From positions 124,001 through 188,000 of the forward strand of contig CBDCYD010000016.1 of assembly GCA_965224045.1 (NCBI GenBank): DNA of 64,000 nt. The letters run 5' to 3'. The translations under genes were made by a program, and so were the position numbers. Below the pieces are notes generated by a model. The model did no database searches. It was not told where the DNA came from and saw only the letters and a list, made by a program, of their open reading frames with translations. The stretch comes from Tectiglobus sp965224045. GTDB lineage: Bacteria > Pseudomonadota > Alphaproteobacteria > Rhizobiales > Hyphomicrobiaceae. This document shows, piece by piece, positions 44,377 to 51,605 of the stretch (position 1 is the first letter of the stretch; each line of letters begins with the position of its first letter).

Positions 44377-45561
44377 TCATGCCTTCACGTAGAGTTTTCG
44401 CGGGCGATCACAAAGACATTCGGCCGGCCCGGTCGGCCGGATCAGAATGGTCTCGGTGATTTCCATGCCCCAGTCCGTCATCCACAGACCCGGCATGAAG
44501 TGAAACGTCATGCCGGGTTGCAACTCGGAGTGGTCCTCGGGGCGAATTGAAATCGTGCGTTCACCCCAATCGGGCGGGTAGGACAGGCCGACGGGATAGC
44601 CAGCCCTGGCGGCGCGATCGATGCCGGCCCGCTGCAACGGTTGTGCCAGGGCATGGGCGACGTCGGCGGCCGTGTTGCCGGCCCGCGCGGCGTCAATACC
44701 CGCCTCGAGCCCTTCGACGAGAGCGGCCTCGGCATCTTTGATGTGGCCTGGCGGTTCGCCGAGAAACACGCTGCGGCATAGCGGTGCGTGGTAGCGTCGG
44801 TAGCAGCCTGAGATCTCGAAGAATGTCGCTTCGCCCGTCCTGAACGGTTCGCTGTTCCAGGTGAGGTGAGGGGCGGCGGCATCCTGTCCGCTCGGCAATA
44901 GTGGAACGATTGCCGGGTAGTCGCCCCAATCCTCACCAATACCGCGGATGGCATCCGCGTAGATTTCCGCGACAAGTTCGTGTTTGCGCAATCCCGGTTC
45001 GACCCGCTCGACGATGCCGTCGACGATCTTTTCCGAGATACGTGCCGCCTTGCGCATGTATGCGATTTCAGCGTCGGACTTGACCGTGCGTTGCCGGTTC
45101 ACCAGGCCCGTTGCATCGACGATGCGGGCATCGGGCATCTGCTCGCACAGGACCATGTATGCCTTGGCTGAAAAATAGTAGTTGTCCAGCTCAACGCCAA
45201 TGTGCTTGCCGGCGTAGCCGCGATCTCGGATCATCGCGCCGAGATGTTGCATCGGATGGCGATCGGATGACTGCACGTAATGGTCGGGATAGGACGTGAC
45301 GCAGGCATCATCCATCCACACGGTGCGCACGGCGCCGTTGGCGTCCTGGGCGCGGCCCCACCATACCGGCGGGGAATCGAGAAATACGAGAACGCCCTGG
45401 TGGACGTAGAACGACCAGCCGTCGTAGCCGGTCAGCCAGGCCATGTTCGATGGGTCTTCAACAAACAGCAGATCGATTGCCTGGTCTGCCATGCTGGTAC
45501 GAACGGCCTGCAGTCGTCGGTCGTATTCGCCAGGCGAGAACGGTGGTGCGGGGTTGGGCAA
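44377..45561 (-). CDS. doeA: Ectoine hydrolase (DoeA/EutD), M24 fold
   Basis: A 394-residue M24-fold protein closely following DoeA/EutD: EYDRRLQAVRTSMADQ, DPSNMAWLTGYDGWSFYVHQ, WMDDACVTSYPDHYVQSSDR, IGVELDNYYFSAKAY, ATGLVNRQRTVKS, GCYRRYHAPLCRSVFLG and YPVGLSYPPDWGERT. The aminopeptidase metal ligands are absent. DoeA opens the ectoine ring to N-acetyl-2,4-diaminobutyrate in the cytoplasm. The gene is directly followed by the ArgE-like deacetylase and is divergent from the selenoprotein candidate. Other ectoine-use genes (doeB, doeC, doeD, a UehABC or EhuABCD transporter) are not seen nearby. Confidence 0.88.
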   Translation of the reverse strand: MPNPAPPFSPGEYDRRLQAVRTSMADQAIDLLFVEDPSNMAWLTGYDGWSFYVHQGVLVFLDSPPVWWGRAQDANGAVRTVWMDDACVTSYPDHYVQSSDRHPMQHLGAMIRDRGYAGKHIGVELDNYYFSAKAYMVLCEQMPDARIVDATGLVNRQRTVKSDAEIAYMRKAARISEKIVDGIVERVEPGLRKHELVAEIYADAIRGIGEDWGDYPAIVPLLPSGQDAAAPHLTWNSEPFRTGEATFFEISGCYRRYHAPLCRSVFLGEPPGHIKDAEAALVEGLEAGIDAARAGNTAADVAHALAQPLQRAGIDRAARAGYPVGLSYPPDWGERTISIRPEDHSELQPGMTFHFMPGLWMTDWGMEITETILIRPTGPAECLCDRPRKLYVKA

Positions 45562-45898
45562 TGCAAAAACCCTCCAATGGAGATAGCGTTCGGCCGATTG
45601 CGACCGGTGCGCAATGGAGTACGCGGCGGCTCAGCCTGCATGCCCATCTTTCACGTTTGTCAGGGCAAGCTCAACTGAGCTGGAGTGCAAGCGTTGTACC
45701 GAGGCAGGATTTCGTCAATGCACTGCAATATACCAAACCAAGGCCTGCCCCGGTCAGCACATTTGCCCAGGCGCTCGGCCGCTGCCGGTGTCCGCCAGCG
45801 CAGCGTATCCTCAAATCACCTCCTGGATTGGACCGGAAGCATGGATTAGCCGATGTTATGGTCAGCAGAATGAGCCAGCAAGACTTGGAGCAGTGAGG
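45562..45898. other. Divergent intergenic region upstream of doeA and the selenoprotein candidate
   Basis: About 340 bases. The frame of the selenoprotein candidate stays open back to 45614, but the extra residues resemble nothing and the real start has a ribosome binding site at 45886-45889, so I treat this as non-coding. It should contain promoters for both directions; no clear operator seen. Confidence 0.4.
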
Positions 45899-47119
45899 AT
45901 GGTCCGCCTGTCCGATCTTCCTGCGATCGATGCCGAACATCTGCTTGCCAAGAGTGCAGCGGTTTTTGATACCGAACCGTTTATCGAGCCGCCGCCACTG
46001 CGTGACTGTCGCATCGCGCTCATCACCACTGCGGGCCTGCACATGGCGAGCCAGGATACGTTCGAGCTGCGCGACACCGGCTATCGGGTGTTGCCCGGGC
46101 ACGTGACCGCGGCAGAACTCGTGATGAGCCATTCGTCGGTGAATTTCGACCGGACCGGTTTCCAGCAGGATCTCAATGTCGTGTTTCCGATCGATCGGCT
46201 GAGGGAGATGGAGCGGGGTGGAGAGATCGGTTCCGTCGCCGCCTATCACTATTCGCTGATGGGAGCTGGCTGGGAGCCGCATGAAATCAAAGCAACGGCG
46301 CGGACCATTGCCGGCATGCTGAAGGAGGATGCGGTCAACGCGGCGCTGCTGGTTCCTGTCTGACCGAACTGCACCCGCGCCGTCGGCGCGGTGTCACACT
46401 ATCTCGAGGAGAACGGCGTCCCGACGACAGGCATCAGCCTCGTACGTGAAAACACCGTCGCGATGCGTCCACCGCGCGCCCTCTGGGTGCCTTTCGATCT
46501 CGGCCGGCCGTTCGGCGCGCCGGCCAATCCAGAGTTTCAGGCAAAGGTTCTTCGTTCGGTACTGGCCCTGCTTGAACGGCGTGACGGACCCGTCGTCCTG
46601 GAAGATTTTGCCGAGGACGCGCCGGGGCAAGGCGCAGCCGAGGCTATGGAGGGAATGGCCTGCCCCGTTGTTCTGCGGCAGCCGCCGCGTAACAGCTCAG
46701 CCGGTCTGCTCGAAAAAGTTCTCGCAGAAATCGATCAGCTGGCGCCTTGGTATGAATTGTTTTGCATTCAGCAGCAGCGCAAGCCTGTTCCAGCATCCGG
46801 GCTGTCGGCCAAAGATGCAGCGCACGTCCTGAATACGGTCTTGACCACGGGCCGGCCTGCGGCAACAGACCAGGACGAGTGGGGCCGGCAGTTTCGATTG
46901 GCGGCAGAAGACTTGCGCGGTTATTATCTTTCGGCAGCGCTATCGCGCCCCGGCGGAGCGGCATCGCCACGGGAGCTTGCAGATTGGTTCTGGAGAGACA
47001 CCACTGCCGGTGCACTTCTTCTGGCCCTGCATCCCGTCTGTCTAGCGAGCGAGAATGAAGGGCTCAGGCTGGTGGCCGAGACCCAGCTCGTGCCACGGGC
47101 CCAGCGGCACAGGCTGTAG
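45899..47119 (+). CDS. Probable selenoprotein of the glycine/sarcosine/betaine/proline reductase B (GrdB/PrdB) family, in-frame TGA = Sec155
   Basis: One 406-codon gene interrupted by an in-frame TGA at 46361-46363 (codon 155). GGAG at 45886-45889 precedes the ATG by nine bases. Residues ~35-130 match the GrdB/PrdB family (ALITTAGLHMASQ, HSSVNFDRTGFQQDLNVVFP, GEIGSVAAYHYSLMGAG). The TGA falls where the family has its redox residue: ALLVPV-U-PNCTRAVGAVS, parallel to the U-G-T-C-T-R of GrdB, so Sec155 and Cys158 would form the U-x-x-C pair. Family-like sequence continues in the same frame (PPRALWVPFDLGRPFGAPAN). The last ~165 residues are mostly helical and unrecognised. Divergent from doeA, followed by a TauD gene 58 bases on. 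Recoding is inferred; a nonsense mutation is the alternative. Confidence 0.8.
46361..46393 (+). promoter_or_regulatory. Candidate bacterial SECIS hairpin at the in-frame TGA
   Basis: Eight bases after the TGA a stem of nine pairs forms between CACCCGCGCC (46372-46381, one bulged C) and GGCGCGGTG (46385-46393), closing a three-base loop GTC. A guanine at the start of a small apical loop, 18 bases after the TGA, meets the published general description of bacterial SECIS elements bound by SelB. GC-rich coding DNA makes hairpins easily, so this alone is not proof. Confidence 0.55.
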
Positions 47120-47177
47120 GCCTGTCTATCCGGCTTGCGTGGCAAGCCGCCAATGCCGGCAGAACGAGGACTGCACG

Positions 47178-48062
47178 ATGAGTGAGCAAATCGACCGAAA
47201 AATCGATGTTGTGCCAAGTGGTGCGGCATTGGGAGCGGACATCGTTGGCTTGAACGTCAAGACCGACGTAGACGATGGCGTGTTCCGGCAGATCCTTGAC
47301 GCCTGGTATGCGCATAGCGTCCTGCGTTTTCGCGGGCAGGATCTCGACGACGACGCTCTTGCCGAATTCTCGAGACGCTTCGGTGTACTCGATATGGCTC
47401 CGACCGGGAGAGGCGGGACGCCATTTGACCTCACGCGCCCCGAAATCACGATCCTGTCCAACATCGTCGTTGACGGCAAGCCGCTTGGTGCTCTGGGGAA
47501 CTCCGAACTCGTTTGGCACCAGGACATGAGCTACAACGATCTGCCGCCCAAGGCGAGCCTGCTCTACGGCATCGAAGTTCCCGACGAGGGCGGTGAGACG
47601 CTGTTCTACAGCCTCTACAAGGCCTACGAGGCTTTGCCCGTTGAGCTGGCCCAACGCATTGAAGGTCTGTCCTGCAAGCATGATGCGACGCGGAACTCCT
47701 CGGGCGAACTGCGACATGGCTACGAAGAATCCTATTCCAACGAGGAGCGCCCGGGCGCCATTCATCCGCTCGTCATTCGCCACCCCGGATCGGGACGTAA
47801 GGCCCTTTACCTTGGCCGGCGCCCGAATGCCTGGATCGTGGGTTTGAGCGATCGGGAAAGCGAGGAACTTCTCGACCAACTCTGGAGCCACATCGAACAG
47901 CACGATTTCAGCTGGGAGCAGAACTGGAAAGCCGGTGATCTCGTTATCTGGGACAACCGCTGTACGCTTCACCGGCGCAACCGGCTTGACCCTTCATCCC
48001 GTCGGATGATGCATCGCACGCAAGTGCAGGACGAGGCGCGGCCCGTCAGCGCGTGGGCCTGA
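47178..48062 (+). CDS. TauD/TfdA-family Fe(II)/2-oxoglutarate dioxygenase (1)
   Basis: 294 residues. The iron site is His114-x-Asp116 in VWHQDMSY with the distal His in RCTLHRRN; the downstream arginine (RRMMHRTQV) binds 2-oxoglutarate. GAGGA precedes the ATG at 47178 by eight bases. It resembles the TauD4-like protein at 57011 (both have the WHxDMSY form and the HDATRNSSG/HDSTYGSSG loop). The substrate is unknown; the gene follows the selenoprotein candidate in the same direction and may be cotranscribed. Confidence 0.88.
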   Translation: MSEQIDRKIDVVPSGAALGADIVGLNVKTDVDDGVFRQILDAWYAHSVLRFRGQDLDDDALAEFSRRFGVLDMAPTGRGGTPFDLTRPEITILSNIVVDGKPLGALGNSELVWHQDMSYNDLPPKASLLYGIEVPDEGGETLFYSLYKAYEALPVELAQRIEGLSCKHDATRNSSGELRHGYEESYSNEERPGAIHPLVIRHPGSGRKALYLGRRPNAWIVGLSDRESEELLDQLWSHIEQHDFSWEQNWKAGDLVIWDNRCTLHRRNRLDPSSRRMMHRTQVQDEARPVSAWA

Positions 48063-48476
48063 ATGTCCGTGCACGCCGAGGCGGCAAGTGAGCTCGCCGA
48101 GCGAAGCCAATCGGAGCGCGCTGATGCCGCGTCATCCTTTCGGATCATCCATCGATGCCGGGTGTGCATGAACCAAGGGAGAGCTTGGCAAGGCCAATGC
48201 CGCCTTCTCCGGCGACGTCATCGGCATGACAATGGGCCGTCGCCGATTCGCTGAACCTCGACCTGCAGGACAACGCTGCCAGATTTCCTATCGTACAGGT
48301 TCTGGCTTCCGGACTGCTGCGGGCCAACGTTATTGCGGCTAGTCTCGCTTGGCTGGGCGTTTCAACCAAAGAGTGCCATAAGAAGGCTCGGCACGGACTT
48401 TCCGCGCCGGCGGATTGAAACTGACCGATCGTTCGCCTGCAACGGTTTTAGTTGCGTGGCCGGCAGAGGACGTTTG
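48063..48476. other. Intergenic region, no gene recognised
   Basis: About 410 bases between the dioxygenase and the enolase-superfamily gene. The latter's frame extends back to 48333 but the extension has no family match. No promoter, RNA or repeat stood out. Confidence 0.4.
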
Positions 48477-49658
48477 ATGCCCAACAGCCCCATCATAGAA
48501 CGTATCGAATTCACGGTGTTCGAGGTCACGCTCGAAAATCTGAGCACCGATCCGGCGGGCCTGGGCCTTGCATATTCGCCCGGTCGCAGCGGCACGCACA
48601 CGCGTTTCGGCGTGCGCATCTACGCCGATACCGGCGTGGTCGGCGAATATGTGCCAGGGCGCGGCCGGGCCAGGGTTATCAAGTCCGCTTCGGAGACGCT
48701 TGCGCATGCGCTCATCGGTAAGCCGGCACTGCAGCGCGAGCGGCACTATCGCGACATGCGCCGTATGACCAAGCATATCGGTGAGGTCGGCATCGGCGCG
48801 CTGGACATTGCGCTGTGGGACCTTGCCGGCAAGCACTACGGCGTGCCGGTCGCGGAACTGCTCGGCGGTTACCGCGAGCGCCTGCCGGCCTACGCCAGCA
48901 CGCTTCACGGCGACCGTCATCCGCGCGGACTCTCGAGCCCGGAGGCCTACGCCGATTTTGCAGAGCGCTGCTACGAATTGGGCTATCGCGCCTACAAGAT
49001 GCATGGTTGGGGTGGGGACGTGGCCGAGGAAGGCGCCATGATACGCGCCGTTGCCGAGCGGGTCGGAGACCGCATGGCGATCATGTATGACGCCGCCGGC
49101 CATTTTGAAACGCTTTCCGATGCGATCCAGATTGGCAGAATCTGCGACGAGTGCGGACTTTACTGGCTTGAGGACCCTTACTCCGACGGGGGCGTATCGA
49201 TTCACGGCCATCGGGTGCTCAAGAAGGCCATCCGAACGCCCGTGCTGATCACGGAATTTGTCCGCAATCTCGAGCAGACGACCGACATGCTGGTTGCCGG
49301 CGCCACGGATTTTGCCCGTGCCGACCCGGATTACGACGGCGGGCTGACAGGATCCCACAAGGTTGCCATCGCCGCAGAAGGCCTGGGCATGGATATCGAG
49401 ATACATTCCTGCGGGCCGGTGATGCGCCATCTGATGGCGGCATGCAGAAACTCCAACTTCTACGAGGTCAATCTCGTGCACCCGGACTGCTCCAACGCCT
49501 GGTCACTTCCCGTTTATGCCGGCGACTATTCAGACCAGCTGGACTGCGTTGGCGCGGACGGATGCGTGGCCATTCCGTCCGGCCCCGGCTTCGGCGTGAC
49601 CTACGATTGGGATGCGATCCAAAAAACAACGCTCGAGGTGACGGTTGTCCGGTCTTGA
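48477..49658 (+). CDS. Enolase-superfamily enzyme (mandelate racemase/muconate lactonizing type)
   Basis: 393 residues starting at ATG 48477 (AGAGGACG upstream). GIGALDIALWDLAGKHYGVPV is the MR/MLE capping-to-barrel signature; the barrel carries YKMHGWGGD, the metal-binding MYDAAGHF (Asp) and WLEDPYSDGG (Glu), and ITEFVRN (Glu). The KMH form, with His after the KxK lysine site, points away from classical muconate cycloisomerase and towards sugar-acid dehydratase or racemase subgroups. It acts by abstracting a proton alpha to a carboxylate. Convergent with the sulfatase gene. Confidence 0.85.
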   Translation: MPNSPIIERIEFTVFEVTLENLSTDPAGLGLAYSPGRSGTHTRFGVRIYADTGVVGEYVPGRGRARVIKSASETLAHALIGKPALQRERHYRDMRRMTKHIGEVGIGALDIALWDLAGKHYGVPVAELLGGYRERLPAYASTLHGDRHPRGLSSPEAYADFAERCYELGYRAYKMHGWGGDVAEEGAMIRAVAERVGDRMAIMYDAAGHFETLSDAIQIGRICDECGLYWLEDPYSDGGVSIHGHRVLKKAIRTPVLITEFVRNLEQTTDMLVAGATDFARADPDYDGGLTGSHKVAIAAEGLGMDIEIHSCGPVMRHLMAACRNSNFYEVNLVHPDCSNAWSLPVYAGDYSDQLDCVGADGCVAIPSGPGFGVTYDWDAIQKTTLEVTVVRS

Positions 49659-49684
49659 CGATGAGAGCCGCGCCTGAGAGGTCC

Positions 49685-51139
49685 TCAGCTTGAGAACTCC
49701 GTCGCTTGGCCGGGCGCGGGTGAATAGCCGAAATCACCGCGTTCCAGGATCGCCTGACGGCCGCCGTGCTTAGCGATCGTTGCGGCCTGATCCGCGCGGG
49801 CGCGCCGGTCGACCTCATCGGGATCGCAAATGCCGCGCAACACTGCTTCCATTCGCGCGAGCGTGTCTGCATGGGCTGCATCTTCGGCAAGATTGTTCAC
49901 CTCTTCCGGGTCGGCCTCGAGGTCGAACAGCTCCGGCGGCATACCGACGAACCAGACGAGTTTGAAGCGGCCCTGCCTGACCATGTAATTGGCGGTGATG
50001 GCAGCAGCGGCATGGTATTCGGAGAAAACCGCACGCTGCGGTTCGCCACCCCGTGCGATCTCGTAGAGGGAGGTTCCGGGAAGATCTGCATCTTCAGGGT
50101 CGGGCGTGGCGCCAACCGTTTCGATAATCGTTGGAAAAGCGTCGACCAGGCTTACCGGCGTGGCGACCTTCTTGGCGCTGTCGATCCCCGGACCGGACAT
50201 GATGAGCGGTACGGCGGCGGCCTCTTCGAACATCGTTGATTTGCCCCAAAGCCCCCGTTTGCCGAGCGCTTCGCCGTGATCCGAGGTGTAGACGATCCTT
50301 GTCGTGTCGCTCAAACCCGCATCCCGGACGGCGTCCAGGACGAGGCCGATGTTGTGATCGAGGAACGTGCACAGACCGAGATAGCCGGCAACCGCCTTGC
50401 GCACCTTCTCTTCGGTGAAATGCTTGTCGTAGTTGATGCATTCGCGCATGGCCGCGTAGTAGGGATGCGTCGGGCGTTCGGCCTCAGAATACAACTCCGG
50501 CCACGGCACCTCGGCCTCCGGGTAAAGGTCGTAGAACTCGGCAGGTGCGATCAAAGGAAAGTGGGGACAGACAAACGAGACGAACAATACCCACGGCCGG
50601 TCGGTGTATTTTGGCGCTTCATGGTTGAGCCATCGCACGGCCTCGGCGGCAATGTTGCGATCATACTTCGTGTAATTCGACTCGCCTGATCCAACGTCTC
50701 GGGCGAAGTTCGCAGCGCCCTTGCGCTCCGGCAAATCATCGCGGATCAGACCCAAGAGATCGCCGACGCCATCGACGACATGGAGCGGAATTATCTCTTC
50801 GTCAAATCCGTTCGGATCGTTCGTATCACGGTAATGCAACTTACCGATTGACACGACGCGATGCTGCTGCGCGATCAGGCGGTGGCCCCAGCTCGGCACG
50901 GCACCCTCATAGGGGTCCGCATTGTCCCAGTATCCGCAATCCTTGACATAGCGCCCGGTGGCAAAACTGGCTCGCGCGGGTACGCAGATCGGGCAGTTTG
51001 TGTACGCGTTCTCGAATCGCGTGCCGGCGGCGGCCAGCCGGTCGAGATTGGGCGTTTGGACGACGTCATGTCCTGAATAGCCAGTGAAGCGCGCATTGTG
51101 CTCGTCTGACATGATGAATACGAGATTGGTTGGGGTCAC
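49685..51139 (-). CDS. Sulfatase (formylglycine-type, choline-sulfatase-like)
   Basis: A 484-residue type I sulfatase from the GTG at 51139 (GAGGACAAC upstream). Cys52 in NCPICVPARASFATGRY fits C-x-P-x-R, which is converted to formylglycine. Metal ligands are seen in FIMSDEHN and YTSDHGEALGKRG, and GKLHYRD is part of the active site. The overall layout resembles choline-O-sulfatase and phosphonate monoester hydrolases. No signal peptide, so the enzyme is cytoplasmic. The formylglycine-generating enzyme gene is not in the window. Confidence 0.88.
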   Translation of the reverse strand: MTPTNLVFIMSDEHNARFTGYSGHDVVQTPNLDRLAAAGTRFENAYTNCPICVPARASFATGRYVKDCGYWDNADPYEGAVPSWGHRLIAQQHRVVSIGKLHYRDTNDPNGFDEEIIPLHVVDGVGDLLGLIRDDLPERKGAANFARDVGSGESNYTKYDRNIAAEAVRWLNHEAPKYTDRPWVLFVSFVCPHFPLIAPAEFYDLYPEAEVPWPELYSEAERPTHPYYAAMRECINYDKHFTEEKVRKAVAGYLGLCTFLDHNIGLVLDAVRDAGLSDTTRIVYTSDHGEALGKRGLWGKSTMFEEAAAVPLIMSGPGIDSAKKVATPVSLVDAFPTIIETVGATPDPEDADLPGTSLYEIARGGEPQRAVFSEYHAAAAITANYMVRQGRFKLVWFVGMPPELFDLEADPEEVNNLAEDAAHADTLARMEAVLRGICDPDEVDRRARADQAATIAKHGGRQAILERGDFGYSPAPGQATEFSS

Positions 51140-51223
51140 GTTGTCCTCACCTGTGAAGCCATGTGGAAATGAATGCACTTGACGAGCAGGCTCATCAAGG
51201 TCGTGTCGCGATGCTGCTGCCTG

Positions 51224-51592
51224 TTAGCCATTCGGTCCGCTTGAAACCCATACTGAATAGGAGTTGGGAGAAAGCATGAATGGCATATGGTAGCGCGCCT
51301 CGGGATCAGGCATTTCGAATCGCAGCACGACGTCCCGCAAGACCTGCATGCCCGGGCGGGGCAGCCTGTCGGATCCGAAATAGGTTGCCGTTTGCAGCAC
51401 CAATTCGTAGGCAGCGCCAGGCCGGATTTCGGCTGCTTCGATTTCCTCCATCAGCCGGCCGCCTTCATCGGTAACCGTTTCAAACAGTCGCTTGCGCGAA
51501 CCATCCGTTTCCAGACGCGTCAGTGTGACCGCGATGCCGGCAGCGTGGGTGCCGTCGACGCCGTTCAGAGTGTGCGAGGAAACTATAGCCAT
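51224..51592 (-). CDS. Transthyretin-like protein (5-hydroxyisourate hydrolase family), divergent C-terminus
   Basis: 122 residues of the transthyretin/HIU-hydrolase fold. His7 (SSHTLNGVDGTHA), Arg46 (DEGGRL) and His102 (RYHMPFMLSP) match the active-site residues of 5-hydroxyisourate hydrolase. The hallmark C-terminal YRGS tetrapeptide is missing; the protein ends SYSVWVSSGPNG. No uricase or OHCU decarboxylase gene is near. It lies 13 bases downstream of the TPP enzyme gene in the same direction, so it may act on that pathway's product instead of hydroxyisourate. Confidence 0.82.
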   Translation of the reverse strand: MAIVSSHTLNGVDGTHAAGIAVTLTRLETDGSRKRLFETVTDEGGRLMEEIEAAEIRPGAAYELVLQTATYFGSDRLPRPGMQVLRDVVLRFEMPDPEARYHMPFMLSPNSYSVWVSSGPNG

Positions 51593-51605
51593 TGCCGTGC
51601 CAGCC

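Noticed and set aside
46361..46363. Reading the TGA as a nonsense mutation making a pseudogene or two separate genes
   Set aside because: The TGA is at the precise family redox position followed by x-x-Cys-Thr-Arg, the frame is clean on both sides for the full length, no start with a ribosome binding site exists for a second gene close after it, and no other damage is visible. Kept as the alternative until selenocysteine genes are checked.
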